A stretch of DNA of 64,000 bases from JAVBNT01 sp031551355 (GTDB taxonomy: Bacteria; Vulcanimicrobiota; CADAWZ01), in the NCBI GenBank assembly GCA_031551355.1, contig JAVBNT010000025.1:1-64000 (forward strand), given 5' to 3'. This document shows, in pieces, positions 1 to 9,400 of this stretch. How positions within the stretch are numbered: the stretch's first letter is position 1; each line of letters begins with the position of its first letter. A program made the translations under genes and the position numbers. Under the pieces are notes generated by a model. It did not search any database. It was not told where the DNA came from and saw nothing but the letters and a program-made list of their open reading frames with translations.

Positions 1-14
1 ACGTGGGGGGCTGA

Positions 15-50
15 CGTGCTATGTGGGTCAAAAAAGCCCCACTTAGCACG
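15..50. repeat. Inverted repeat / strong hairpin, possible terminator
   Basis: The arms at 15-27 and 38-50 pair over 13 bp with a single mismatch (CGTGCTATGTGGG against CCCACTTAGCACG), with an A-rich loop. No T-run follows directly, so it is either an atypical terminator of an upstream gene or a dispersed hairpin. Its right arm ends in CACGACAG, a string also found in the element at 194-224. Confidence 0.6.
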
Positions 51-133
51 ACAGAAAATGGCGAAAAATAGCTTGCTTTATAGCCTTTTGCTATTCTTTT
101 CTTAATTTTTCACCATTTTTACAATTATATTTG

Positions 134-168
134 AACCGGCAAAAGCCGGTTTTGCCGGGTAAGCCCGG
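134..168. repeat. Two adjacent GC-rich hairpins
   Basis: AACCGGC (134-140) pairs perfectly with GCCGGTT (145-151) around an AAAA loop. CCGGG/CCCGG at about 155-168 forms a second small hairpin immediately after. Function unknown; possibly intergenic transcript-end structure. Confidence 0.5.
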
Positions 169-193
169 TGACCGTTATCTTTTATTCCATGTT

Positions 194-224
194 AAAGGGG
201 CCGCCGTTATCACGACAGCCCCCT
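194..224 (-). repeat. Dispersed hairpin element, copy A
   Basis: The reverse complement reads GGGGG-CTGTC-GTGATAACGGCG-GCCCC. A near-identical copy in the other orientation lies at 15169-15198, differing at only a few positions. GGGG/CCCC ends can pair. Two copies 15 kb apart suggest a genome-wide short repeat rather than a gene-specific structure. Confidence 0.55.
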
Positions 225-356
225 AACTGCGCCCACGGGAGGATAAATACCGGTTAAAAACTCTCTGTGTCCTCTTCTTCTCTGTGAGGAACCCTTTTCT
301 TTGAATTTAATGATTAGCGCTAATAAGTTTTTATGATTTTTTGAGAGGTGACTGTT

Positions 357-887
357 ATGCGAAAATATGCTTTATTGATTATCTTGTTTTTTGCCTTGTT
401 TTTATCAGGGTGCGTGTCTAAAAAACCGGGTGTTGAAAATAAAAAAGAGCTTGTAGAACAGGCTTCCGGCTTTTTTCTTGATCTTTCCTCCGATATAAAG
501 AATGGAAAATGGGAAAATGTCTGGAATCGGCTGTCGGAAGAATCAAAAATATCATTCATTAACGAAATGAATGCTTTGAGAAAAGATTTGTATGAAGTCC
601 CACCTGAGGAAAGGAAAGCAAATATTCCCGGCTTTACTGTTTCTTATGAACATGTACTCCAATTGACCGATATGGCTCTTTTTGATTTTATTATGAGCAA
701 CAAGAAAGCAAACATCGGCGTTTTAAGCGAATTGCACAGTGATTTTGAGCAAATACCCTCGGGAATTTTAAACAAGGCCTCCGTAACGTCGAGTTCGGCA
801 GAGCTTGTTTTGAGGAATGGAAATATTAGAAAACTTGTTTATTCAAAAGGCAAGTGGTATTTAGATTTTTTACTTACGAAAGATTGA
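357..887 (+). CDS. Small predicted lipoprotein, unknown function
   Basis: A 176-residue protein. The N-terminus carries a hydrophobic signal segment ending in LSGC, a lipobox, so it should be lipid-anchored in the envelope. The rest is a soluble domain with a region of alternating helix-like sequence and no motif I recognise; its size and position recall small periplasmic DUF lipoproteins. I chose the ATG at 357 because GAGAGGTG lies 6 nt upstream; an in-frame GTG at 348 falls inside that Shine-Dalgarno. The gene stands alone. A weak hairpin (GAAGTAA/TTACTTC) follows the stop at about 891-910. Confidence 0.75.
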   Translation: MRKYALLIILFFALFLSGCVSKKPGVENKKELVEQASGFFLDLSSDIKNGKWENVWNRLSEESKISFINEMNALRKDLYEVPPEERKANIPGFTVSYEHVLQLTDMALFDFIMSNKKANIGVLSELHSDFEQIPSGILNKASVTSSSAELVLRNGNIRKLVYSKGKWYLDFLLTKD

Positions 888-1029
888 GTGAAGTAAGCAT
901 TTTTACTTCTGCTGTCTTTTAATAAATAAATATTTTTATATAATTTATGTATTTATGTTGTTTTTGCAGGGATGCTATTCAGGAGAGTTTAGTATGTAAT
1001 ATTATAATACTACGATGAATGTTGAGATG

Positions 1030-1067
1030 TCAATAACCATATGATATTTTTAATATCATGTTATTGA
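1030..1067. repeat. AT-rich hairpin downstream of the HTH gene
   Basis: TCAATAAC (1030-1037) and ATGATATT (1041-1048) pair with AATATCAT (1052-1059) and GTTATTGA (1060-1067), leaving a 3-nt bulge and short loop. It sits just beyond the 3' end of the minus-strand HTH gene and could protect or end that transcript, though no U-run is obvious. Confidence 0.5.
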
Positions 1068-1092
1068 CGGTACTTTTGCGAGGGGAGAGTTT

Positions 1093-1428
1093 TTATTCCT
1101 TTACCGGACTCTTTTTATTATTTTTTTTGTTTTTCGATGCTTCGGAGACAATTGCCAGAGTCATTCCCAGAGGTTTTAATATTTTAAGAATTGTTGTTAC
1201 TCTGGGATCGATATTTCCTTTTTCTATTCTGGCTATAAACGGCTGCTTTACACCACATATATTTTCGAGGTCTCTTTGACTTAATTTCTTTTTGTTCCTG
1301 AGCTTTACGATTTCCTCAATGATGTCTTTTTTGAGACAGCATTCCGCCATTTGACTGGCGGTAAGTCCGGTTTGCTCGGTCATGTCATTATGATCTACGT
1401 AGGTTTTCCCTTTTATAACGGTACTCAC
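1093..1428 (-). CDS. XRE-family HTH protein, HigA-like antitoxin
   Basis: A 111-residue protein with a central helix-turn-helix of the Cro/CI (XRE) type (about residues 45-95; KKLSQRDLENICGVKQPFIA followed by the IEKG signature). The layout, a short N-terminal extension with the HTH in the C-terminal half and a Lys-rich tail, is that of HigA-type antitoxins. The start is GTG at 1428, with AGGAGG 8 nt upstream. The expected HigB-type toxin, normally directly upstream, is absent: that side holds only spacer and the tRNA. It may therefore be an orphan antitoxin or an ordinary small regulator that binds DNA as a dimer. Confidence 0.75.
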   Translation of the reverse strand: MSTVIKGKTYVDHNDMTEQTGLTASQMAECCLKKDIIEEIVKLRNKKKLSQRDLENICGVKQPFIARIEKGNIDPRVTTILKILKPLGMTLAIVSEASKNKKNNKKSPVKE

Positions 1429-1620
1429 AGTTATTGCCTCCTAAGCGTATTGTTGTAATGGATCTGTTTAACGAATAAAACTTATAAAGATAGAAAAATA
1501 TATGGTAATGCATGCATGATACGAGGTCTTTTTCGTCAACAGACCCCAATAAAAAAGCTGCATTTTTACGTGTACTTTTACAAAAATATAAAAACATTAA
1601 AAAATCAAAATATAAATTTA

Positions 1621-1693
1621 TGGAGATGAGGGGACTCGAACCCCTGACCTCTTGGGTGCGATCCAAGCGCTCTCCCAGCTGAGCTACATCCCC
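1621..1693 (-). tRNA. tRNA-Ala (anticodon CGC)
   Basis: The reverse strand folds into a complete 73-nt cloverleaf. The acceptor GGGGATG pairs with CATCTCC with one G-U; there is a D-arm with TAGCTCAG, an anticodon stem CTTGG/CCAAG enclosing ATCGCAC, and a T-arm with GGTTCGAGTCC. Anticodon CGC reads GCG (Ala). The discriminator is A and CCA is not encoded, so CCA must be added by nucleotidyltransferase. Confidence 0.95.
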
Positions 1694-1861
1694 GTCGGCA
1701 ATTTAGTATTTTGAGACTCATTAATGTTTTTAAAATTGACTAGTATCACTTAATGCATCTTTTCGGTTATTATACTTTATAATTGTATTTGATCACATTC
1801 AAAAAGTCAACTTTTTTGAATGGATTTTATTCGTTATCACTTTTGTAATCATTCGCCCTCG

Positions 1862-1889
1862 TTGAAAATAATTTGTTTTCTGTTATAAT
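1862..1889 (+). promoter_or_regulatory. Sigma70-like promoter, possibly for a leaderless mRNA
   Basis: TTGAAA (1862-1867), a 16-nt spacer and TATAAT (1884-1889), with an extended -10 TG at 1881-1882. The expected start point, 6-8 nt downstream, coincides with the ATG at 1897, and no Shine-Dalgarno lies before that ATG. Confidence 0.6.
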
Positions 1890-1896
1890 TCATTGT

Positions 1897-2766
1897 ATGG
1901 GCATAAACAAATTTCCGGATCACAATGATTCTCATGAGCTGATAAGATTTTTAATTGCGATTGTTCTGTCTGTTTTTATTCATGTCGCTTTGTTTTCTTT
2001 TGTTCCGAAGGAAGTGAAAAAGCAGGACAAACCTCTTTCGTTTAAAGTGGTTTATTCCGGTAAAAAGGCTAAGGCTGCCGCCAAGAGTGCCGCTGTTAAG
2101 AAAGTTCCGCCCAAGCCGGAAAAAAAAATAGTTACTCCGGTAATGAAGCCTGCGGCTGTAAAACCTGTCGTCACGCCGCCTAAGAAGGATAAACCGCCGA
2201 GCAAACCTGTGAACATCGTTCCGCAGCCGACTCCTGAACCGCCAAGAGACGAACCGGTTAATGTTGATGAAGAACTTGGTAAAAGCGAGGACGCGGAAGC
2301 TGTTGCCGATTCATCGGGACAGGACTCATCAGGGGAATTCGGAGATTCAGCCGGCAATGGTGACGGCGCAGGAAAGGAAAATGAAAAACCCAGGAAGGAG
2401 CAGCTTGGCGATAACAGGCTTTTCATATTGCCTCTTCAGCACGCGGAAATAACCGCTGAGAAAGCTCTTGAAATGTGTGACGAGCTGACTGATGATGAGA
2501 AAAAAAGAGCCTATGTGCTGGAGTTCGAGTTTACTCTAAATTTGGAATCAGGTATTCCCGAGAATGTGAACCAGATAAAAAAAAGCGGCTTGGAAGAGCT
2601 TGACGCAACAGTAAAGGGTGTTGTGTCGCTGATGAGTTTTAACAGTTCGAATCCATCGGAAAAACATTTTCTCCCTGTTGTTATACTTTTAAAGCAGAAT
2701 GCTTCCGTGGAACCGGGTGCGGTTCAGGGTGGGGAAAATAATCCTGCCGTTATTCCCGGGGAATAA
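1897..2766 (+). CDS. TonB-like energy-transducing protein
   Basis: A 289-residue protein with the TonB layout: a short cytoplasmic N-terminus, one membrane helix (about residues 17-38), a long Pro/Lys/Ala-rich periplasmic spacer (residues 45-130), an acidic Gly/Ser stretch, and a C-terminal domain containing VLEFEFTLNLESG and an ELDATVKGVVSLMSF segment, which matches the strand-helix-strand end of TonB. In the family, TonB links the inner-membrane ExbBD motor to outer-membrane receptors; no exbB or exbD is in the window. I chose ATG 1897 over an in-frame TTG at 1873 because the promoter -10 box overlaps the interval. TolA-like function is the main alternative. Confidence 0.65.
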   Translation: MGINKFPDHNDSHELIRFLIAIVLSVFIHVALFSFVPKEVKKQDKPLSFKVVYSGKKAKAAAKSAAVKKVPPKPEKKIVTPVMKPAAVKPVVTPPKKDKPPSKPVNIVPQPTPEPPRDEPVNVDEELGKSEDAEAVADSSGQDSSGEFGDSAGNGDGAGKENEKPRKEQLGDNRLFILPLQHAEITAEKALEMCDELTDDEKKRAYVLEFEFTLNLESGIPENVNQIKKSGLEELDATVKGVVSLMSFNSSNPSEKHFLPVVILLKQNASVEPGAVQGGENNPAVIPGE

Positions 2767-2784
2767 TTTTTATTTTTTTTGCAA

Positions 2785-3135
2785 TCATGGCAAATTTTTA
2801 TTGTCTAATTTTTCTGACCATATTTTTAACAGCAATTTTATGTCTTCTTTTATTTCTTCTTCCGTCATTTCTGCTTTTACATCAAGACGATCGAGTATTT
2901 CCAGTTCAAAATTTTTGAATCCGTATTCGTTCAGCTCTTTTATAAGCTGCTTGGGCATGGCCCCGGTCGATTCGGTTTTTTTACCGAATTCGAATTTATT
3001 GATGATACTCTTTATACTCATCGAACTGTCCAGAAAGAAATTGCCTGTAGCTTTGTTGATAATGCGATAGACTCCCGGATCCGCGAGTGTCTGTTTATAT
3101 TGTGATTTTAATTCTTTTCTGTTTATATCTGTCAT
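2785..3135 (-). CDS. GIY-YIG-family protein with degenerate active site
   Basis: A 116-residue protein that aligns by pattern with small stand-alone GIY-YIG nuclease-family proteins: an N-terminal NRKELKSQYKQT segment, then GVYRIINKATG, and a C-terminal NEYGFKNFELEIL segment typical of the family. The second half of the signature, usually YIG or FVG, reads FLD here, and the conserved Arg/His helix that follows reads IKSIINKFEF, without the catalytic arginine. It may thus bind nucleic acid without cutting it. Start ATG 3135 has GGTGG upstream. It lies convergent to the TonB-like gene, 18 bp away. Confidence 0.6.
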   Translation of the reverse strand: MTDINRKELKSQYKQTLADPGVYRIINKATGNFFLDSSMSIKSIINKFEFGKKTESTGAMPKQLIKELNEYGFKNFELEILDRLDVKAEMTEEEIKEDIKLLLKIWSEKLDNKNLP

Positions 3136-3211
3136 TGCTTTTCCACCCCTAATTCCTTAAGTATTTGTATCACATATCAATTTGCCATATTGGCTTATGC
3201 TCCTTTTACAG

Positions 3212-3241
3212 TTGATTTATTACATTGCCGGCAGGTATAAT
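3212..3241 (+). promoter_or_regulatory. Promoter for glmU
   Basis: TTGATT (3212-3217), an 18-nt spacer and TATAAT (3236-3241). The predicted start near 3248 leaves a leader of about 50 nt before glmU. Confidence 0.55.
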
Positions 3242-3297
3242 TATGCCCGGATAGAATTTTAGCCCAGACAAATTATTACACATTTTTGGAGAATTTT

Positions 3298-4635
3298 ATG
3301 AAAGATATTGCCGCAATTATTCTTGCTGCCGGAAGAAGCAAAAGAATGTTCACTAACATCCCCAAAGTTTTGCATGAAGTTGGAAACAAGCCTTTGATTG
3401 ACAGGGTTTTGGAGGCAGTTTCTTTTCTGAAACCTAAGTCTGTTCACACTGTTGTCGGTTATGAGAAAGAACAGATAATGGAGCATTTGGGAGAAAAGGT
3501 AAATTTTGTAGAGCAGAAAGAGCTGCTTGGTACGGGCCATGCCGTACAGCAGGTTGTTCCCTTTCTTGGTGCTGAACAGGACGTTCTGGTTATATGCGGC
3601 GATATGCCTCTTATTTCAGGAGCAGAACTGGAAGCTTTTTACCGTTCTCACAAGGATTCCGGCAAGGCTTTTTCGTTAATGAGCGCTGTCGTCCCCTGGG
3701 AAAGCGACTTTGGACGCATTATTCGCGATCAATCGGGAAATGTTTCGGCAATCAGAGAATATAAAGATGCTTCCGGTGAGGAGAGAAAGGTAAAAGAAGT
3801 TAATCTGGCTTTATATCTTATAAACAGGGAAGCTCTTTTGAATTTTTTGCCTTTGCTTAAATCTGAGAATGTCCAGAAAGAGTTTTATTTAACAGATTTG
3901 GTGTCTTTGATGGCTGCAAAGTCACTTCAGATAAATGCTTATATATGCGAAGATCCGATCATCTCCAGAGGCGTCAACAGCAGGGTGGATCTGGCTGAGC
4001 TGAATGCGATTGTGAAAAACAGAAAACTCCATCACCTTATGATGGCCGGGGTTACGGTAATAGATCCGGCAAGCTGTTTTGTCGATGAAGACGTGGAAAT
4101 CGGTATGGATACTGTTCTTCATCCTTTTACGGTTATAACCGGAAAGACCGTCATCGGTAAGAACTGCTCGATAGGTCCGTCTGCCACGGTAAAAGACGCT
4201 TCCATCGCCGATGGAGTTACTATTTTAAACTCTATCATTCTTTCTTCCGAAATAGGCGAGAATGCTTCTGTCGGACCGTTTTCCTATGTAAGGCCTGATA
4301 ATAAGGTTGGCCGGAATGTCAGGATTGGCGATTTTGTGGAAATTAAAAAATCCGTTATCGGGGACGGTTCTAAAGTTCCCCATCTTTCCTATGTCGGAGA
4401 TGCAATTATCGGTGAAAAGGTTAATATTGGCGCCGGAACGATAACATGTAATTATGACGGAAAAAATAAACACCGTACGGAAATTGGCGATGGAACCCAT
4501 ATCGGTTCAAATACTAATCTGGTCGCGCCTGTATCGGTTGGTAAAAATGTTGTTACCGGAGCCGGTTCCGTAGTTACCAGAGATCTTCCTGACGGTGCGG
4601 TTGCATTCGGAGTTCCTGCAAAAATAAAGAAATAA
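3298..4635 (+). CDS. glmU: Bifunctional UDP-GlcNAc pyrophosphorylase / GlcN-1-P acetyltransferase
   Basis: A 445-residue cytoplasmic enzyme, close to the usual 450-460. The N-terminal nucleotidyltransferase domain begins with LAAGRSKRM and has PKVLHEVGNKP and GDMPL signatures (residues 1-225). The C-terminal half (250-440) is a left-handed beta-helix of hexapeptide repeats, with the family signature NIGAGTITCNYDGKNKH. It acetylates GlcN-1-P and then couples it to UTP, making UDP-GlcNAc for peptidoglycan and lipid A-type glycans. Start ATG 3298 has GGAG 6 nt upstream; an in-frame TTG at 3286 overlaps that site. prs follows, an arrangement (glmU-prs-rplY) common in bacteria. Confidence 0.96.
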   Translation: MKDIAAIILAAGRSKRMFTNIPKVLHEVGNKPLIDRVLEAVSFLKPKSVHTVVGYEKEQIMEHLGEKVNFVEQKELLGTGHAVQQVVPFLGAEQDVLVICGDMPLISGAELEAFYRSHKDSGKAFSLMSAVVPWESDFGRIIRDQSGNVSAIREYKDASGEERKVKEVNLALYLINREALLNFLPLLKSENVQKEFYLTDLVSLMAAKSLQINAYICEDPIISRGVNSRVDLAELNAIVKNRKLHHLMMAGVTVIDPASCFVDEDVEIGMDTVLHPFTVITGKTVIGKNCSIGPSATVKDASIADGVTILNSIILSSEIGENASVGPFSYVRPDNKVGRNVRIGDFVEIKKSVIGDGSKVPHLSYVGDAIIGEKVNIGAGTITCNYDGKNKHRTEIGDGTHIGSNTNLVAPVSVGKNVVTGAGSVVTRDLPDGAVAFGVPAKIKK

Positions 4636-4656
4636 TAATATCCTTTAAAATAAATC

Positions 4657-4685
4657 TTGCATGTCTTGCCGTGATGTTGTATAAT
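4657..4685 (+). promoter_or_regulatory. Promoter for prs-rplY
   Basis: TTGCAT (4657-4662), exactly 17 nt, then TATAAT (4680-4685): a near-consensus sigma70 promoter 33 bp before the prs start. Confidence 0.65.
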
Positions 4686-4717
4686 CTATCAGACACTTTT
4701 GAAGTTGGTGAATCAAT

Positions 4718-5713
4718 ATGAGTTTTCCGCTTGAAATGGATAGTTTTAAGGAATATTCGGAGAAATATTCTTTGGTTGGCAGTAATGTGGCTCTTTTTAC
4801 AGGAAATGCTCACCCACGTTTGGCTTACGATATTTGCCGCTATCTTAACTTACCGCTTAGCAAGTCTATTGCGACAACTTTTACGAATGGTGAGACCAGA
4901 GTGAAAATTGAAGAGACTGTTCGCGGGAAGGATGTTTACATCGTCCAGCCGATCTGCGGAAAAGTAAATGACAGTGTTGTTGAACTGCTTTTAATGATCG
5001 ATGCAGTGTCCAGAGCGTCCTCAAAAACAACAACTGCGATCGTTCCTTATTACGGATATGCAAAACAGGAGAAAAAGACCTCCGGTAGGGAGCCTATTTC
5101 TGCAAAACTTTTTGCCAATATTTATACTGTTGCCGGTGTAAACCGCCTGATAACGGTAGATCTCCATGCTGCGGCGATTCAGGGTTTTTTTGATATCCCT
5201 GTGGATAATCTTACCTTTGCTCCGCTGCTGCTTGATCATTTTTCGAAAAAGAAGCTTGAAGATCTTGTAATCGTTTCGCCTGATGCCGGTGGTGTGGCCA
5301 GGGCAAAGACTTTTGCTGAAAAGCTGCATGCGTCTTTGGCAATTATTTTTAAACGCAGAAAGAGTCCGGATCATGTGGAAATGATTGATATTGTCGGCGA
5401 TGTTGCCGGTAAAACGGCAATACTTTTTGACGATATGATTTCCACCGGCGCCACTTTAATAGAGGCGTCCAAGATCCTTAAAAGTAAGGGTGTAAAGAGG
5501 ATTTTTGCTTGTGCGACTCACCCGCTGCTTGCAGGAAGTGCTATAAAGGACATAGAAGAGTCGGATATAGAACAGGTTGTGGTTGCGGATACAATTCCTA
5601 TTCCCATACAGGCGTTAAATGGGAAGTTTGTTTATATTTCGGTAGCCCCGCTTATAGGAGAAGCTGTAAGGCGGGTTCATTATAATTTATCAGTAAGTAA
5701 GCTTTTTGATTAG
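4718..5713 (+). CDS. prs: Ribose-phosphate pyrophosphokinase (PRPP synthetase)
   Basis: A 331-residue protein of the normal class I length. It makes phosphoribosyl pyrophosphate from ribose-5-phosphate and ATP for purine, pyrimidine, His and Trp synthesis. Visible signatures are FTNGETRVKIEE, YYGYAKQEKK, the VDLHAAAIQGFF divalent-metal/ATP segment, SPDAGGVARA, and the PRPP-binding loop DDMISTGATL. The start ATG 4718 has a weak GGTGA upstream. The stop is 9 bp before rplY, so the two are cotranscribed. Confidence 0.96.
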   Translation: MSFPLEMDSFKEYSEKYSLVGSNVALFTGNAHPRLAYDICRYLNLPLSKSIATTFTNGETRVKIEETVRGKDVYIVQPICGKVNDSVVELLLMIDAVSRASSKTTTAIVPYYGYAKQEKKTSGREPISAKLFANIYTVAGVNRLITVDLHAAAIQGFFDIPVDNLTFAPLLLDHFSKKKLEDLVIVSPDAGGVARAKTFAEKLHASLAIIFKRRKSPDHVEMIDIVGDVAGKTAILFDDMISTGATLIEASKILKSKGVKRIFACATHPLLAGSAIKDIEESDIEQVVVADTIPIPIQALNGKFVYISVAPLIGEAVRRVHYNLSVSKLFD

Positions 5714-5722
5714 GGAGGATTT

Positions 5723-6352
5723 ATGAAACAGGTAATACTTGAAACAAAAAAACGTGAAACATCCGGTAAAAGCGCTGCAAAGAAAAGCAGAAAAAACGGC
5801 TTTGTACCTGCTGTAGTATATGGTAAGGAAACAGATGCTCTTAATATAGAGATACCTGAAAGAGATTTCAGCAAGGGACTTTCCAGACATGGAATGAATA
5901 CTCTTTTCAGTATAAAAATAGGCTCTGAGACTCATACCGCTATGGTGAGCGAAGTTCAGAGAGCTCCTTTGACAAAAGAAATTTTTCATGTGGATTTCCA
6001 TAAAATAGCTCTTGACGCAATGATTACGACGACAGTTCCCGTAAAACTTGAAGGAGAGAGCAAAGGGGTTAAATCCGGCGGTATTTTGGAACAGCTTCTT
6101 TGGAATATTGAGATAGAAGTTTTGCCTCTCGAGATTCCTGAGTGTATAATGGTAGATATTACCGGCCTTGATATTAATCAGGAATTCAGGGTTAAAGACC
6201 TGAAAGTAAAAGGTTTTAAAATTACTTCCCCAATGGAAGATCTCGTTGTCGCTGTTCATTCACAGACTGAGGAAGAAGAATCTACGGACATATTTGCAGA
6301 GCCCTCCGCAGAGCCTGAAGTTATCAAAAAGGGTAAGGAAGACAAAGAATAG
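5723..6352 (+). CDS. rplY: 50S ribosomal protein L25 / general stress protein Ctc
   Basis: A 209-residue protein of the long (TL5/CTC) L25 form. The N-terminal L25 domain (1-95) binds 5S rRNA, with the KRETSGKSAAKKSRKNGFVP and PAVVYG signatures. The C-terminal beta domain follows (100-185), then an acidic tail. The start ATG is preceded by GGAGG at good spacing. It follows prs by 9 bp, as in many bacteria, and a strong terminator lies directly behind it. Confidence 0.95.
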   Translation: MKQVILETKKRETSGKSAAKKSRKNGFVPAVVYGKETDALNIEIPERDFSKGLSRHGMNTLFSIKIGSETHTAMVSEVQRAPLTKEIFHVDFHKIALDAMITTTVPVKLEGESKGVKSGGILEQLLWNIEIEVLPLEIPECIMVDITGLDINQEFRVKDLKVKGFKITSPMEDLVVAVHSQTEEEESTDIFAEPSAEPEVIKKGKEDKE

Positions 6353-6369
6353 TCTTTTGTTTTTTGAAG

Positions 6370-6406
6370 AAAGGGCACGTTCGGACAGCGTGCCCTTTTC
6401 TGTCTT
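6370..6406 (+). terminator. Rho-independent terminator after rplY
   Basis: A perfect 10-bp stem AAAGGGCACG / CGTGCCCTTT with a 9-nt loop, followed by a T-rich run. It ends the prs-rplY transcript. Confidence 0.85.
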
Positions 6407-6435
6407 TTGACCTTCAGACAAGGAGACCTGACTAA

Positions 6436-9400
6436 ATGCCCCTGACACCTAATCATGGCAAATGGATTTCCAGGACATCCCGTATAGTTCTTGTATTTGT
6501 TATTGTATTGTTTCTGGCTGTTACGGCATATTTCTCATTTAATAACTATTTTAGGGGAAATGTGCATGGATTTGTTATTTGCCCTTCTGTCGCTATTTCC
6601 GATTCAAAATTTGCCGCTACCGTAGTTCTGAGAAAAGTCTCAGACGATACGCCATTGTCCGATGTCGTAATATCCTCCCAATTGTCCGACTCTTCGGGAA
6701 AGGTTTTGGAAAAAAAATCTTCGGAAACTGATCTTACGGGCAGTTCTTTACTGGAAATTCCGGTCCCGGACGGTATTAGCGGTCCGATTACCTTCAGTTG
6801 TCATGCAAGAACCTCGGCCGGCAGTTTTTCCTTCAAAAAGAAAATACCGGTAAAAGAGGACTGGAAGATCGGCTTTATCACTGATAAAGATAATTATTCT
6901 CCCGGAGATGCTGTCGTTTTCCAGACGGAACTTTCCAAAAACGCTCTTCCTGCCGCCGGAGATATTTCGTTGAGAATGTTTGATCCTTCCGGCAATATTC
7001 TTTTTTCCACTCAGGGTAAGGCTTCTGACTTAGGAGTATTTTCCGGAACAATCCCACTTGGCTCAAGAATTCTTCCCGGCCTGTATAAGATAGATATCTC
7101 TTCCTCGAAAACGGCCATTTCCAGATCCCTTAGAGTTTCCGCTCATTCGACGGATTCGCTGAATCTTAAAATAAATACATTTCGCGGATATTTTCTTCCC
7201 GGACGTGAAAATTATATAACTTTGACTGTGCAGGACCGGTTTGGAGCTAAAGTTGCCGGAGCGGAAGTGTTTGCCGCCGTATCTGAAAAGGTTGACGATA
7301 ATATTGATTCCAGAGATCAGTTTCAGGGAGAAACTGATCTATACGGACGTTTTACTTTTAAATATAGGCCGGGCATGTACGAGGAAAATGTCCTGTCGGA
7401 TAAAAAAGCCGAGATCCTGATCGAGGCCAGCGCAAAAAATCTTGGTAAAGATCAGGTTATGGCGGTCAAAAGCTATCCTTTTACGGAAAAACAGCTTGGA
7501 CTGTATTTCTTTCCCGAAGCAAAAGTTCTTGTGCCAGGTTTGCAAAACCGTATATTTTTATTTGTCTGTACCCCTGACGGGGCACCTGCGGAATCTGAAA
7601 TAACTGTAAATCTTAAAGAGCAAAAGCTTTATCTTGAGACGGACAAAACAGGGTTGACTTCTTTTGTAATGGATCCTGCGTTACAGGCAGGATTTGTGCC
7701 GATGGTAAAGGCAAAGGACTCTTTTGGCAACAAGATAGAGACCTCGTTTGATTTTTCATCGTTTATTGTTCCCCAGACATTTGTGGCTTCAGCAGAGAAA
7801 TCTATTTATAATGCCGGCGATTTCATCGATCTTAAACTGAGAACTACTGAATCCGCTTCGATATTTTATTTGTATCTGCTCAGCGGTAACCGCATTCTAT
7901 TCAGTAAGATGTTTGCTGCTTCAGAGGGAACTAAAATGGAGCGTTTTGTTTTGCCTTTCTCTGCTAAAGGCCCGTGTAATATGATTGTTGCTAAAATAGA
8001 TGCGGACGGCGTGTTTGATAGAATTTCAATTCCGGTTTACATTGTTGAAAAAAAAGATGCAAATCTGAGCATCAATACGGATAAGCAGACATACTTCCCA
8101 TATGAGAGAGCCAAAATAGACTTTAAGCTTTCCGGAAACGTGTCTGATTCTTCAATAATCACAACGTCCGTAACTCCAAACTCCATTCCGTTTTTTATCT
8201 ATGATAAGGATGATTTATTTATAAAAACGGTGCCGAACCCAATTGCATTATCGATGCTATCTTCTCTGCATTCCCCGCTGGATCCCTCGGCGGACATTGC
8301 TCAAAACAATATGAGGGTTTTAACTTCTGTTCTTTACACGGGGGAATCGCGGGAAAAGCTTTATTTTGAAGATGTATATACAAGCGGCATAAAATCAGGA
8401 TATGAGAAGAAAATAACCTATTATAAAGACCTTTTGTCGCTGATCGTGCGCGTATCTCTTTTGCTGTGTCTGTTGACTTTCTCCATGCTTATAGTTCTTG
8501 TTTTATTCCGTTTCTATGCTTTGCTTTCTTCGAATGTGCATCCTCTTTCAATTGCATCTCCCGATGAGTTAGGTTCTTTGCTTACGCTTAATATTGGTAT
8601 CCCTTTTGTGATTTTTCTGTCATCACTGACATGCTTTTATTTTCTTTTTGCAAAAAATATTTCATTCGACACTTTTCTTTCTTCAAACAGCGTCGTCTGG
8701 CCGGTAATGATTGCCGTTATTCTATTGTTTTTGTTTGCTCTTACGCTTACGCATATTATTTCCACATTTAAAGCCGCCAAAGTTTCTACATCATTCATAT
8801 GGTCTGTCAGGTGTACCCTGGTCTATACGATAAGCCTGATAATAGTATTGCTTTTCTTTATGTTGTCTCTGAGAAGTAATTTTGATCTGCTGACTCTTAA
8901 AACAATTTTAACCGGCAATATCTTTTTTATAGAACTGGCGGTTGTTTCTTTTTTTCTTATGCCGTTCATTATACTTTCACTGTCTTTTGCTTACTTTACC
9001 AGGCCTATGCCCCTGCCGTTTTACAGGGGGATTTTATATTTTTTCGGTTTTCTTTTTGTGTTTCTTTTTTCTTTTGTTTTATTTGAGCTTTTTACCGGAA
9101 ATACGCTTGTGAGTATCGGCCTGACGGATAAGTTGAAAATAGGCTCTCAGCATAAAGAAAAGCGCGGCGGCAATGAAAACAACTATGAAGCAAATGGGTC
9201 CGGAGAACTTGTCAGAGGAATGGAGTATTTCGGCAACAGCTTTTTATTTGATACCCGGACAGCTTCAAAAGACGGCAATGCGGAATTGACTTTTTCCGCT
9301 CCGCCTCATCCGGGAGAGATTTTTATTCAAAGTATGGCATATACTAAATCCGGCAAAACCCCGTCCATATCTAAAAAAATTACGGTTGTAAGGCCTTATA

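Larger units (their letters stand above)
1..356. other. Non-coding, hairpin-rich spacer
   Basis: No convincing gene is visible here. The stretch holds three separate inverted repeats (15-50, 134-168 and 194-224, listed separately), a near-direct repeat of CTCTGTG around 260-285, and a perfect 10-bp palindrome TTAGCGCTAA near 313-322 just upstream of the lipoprotein gene. The palindrome could be an operator or chance. The left part may be the 3' end and terminator of a gene outside the window. Confidence 0.6.

Noticed and set aside
1388..1666. Minus-strand open frame running through the tRNA and upstream of the HTH gene, considered as a toxin partner
   Set aside because: It begins inside tRNA-Ala, overlaps the HTH gene start and has no toxin-like features.
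2052..2426. Antisense Ser/Gly-rich open frame inside the TonB-like gene
   Set aside because: It mirrors the Pro/Lys-rich linker of the sense gene and has no ribosome site.
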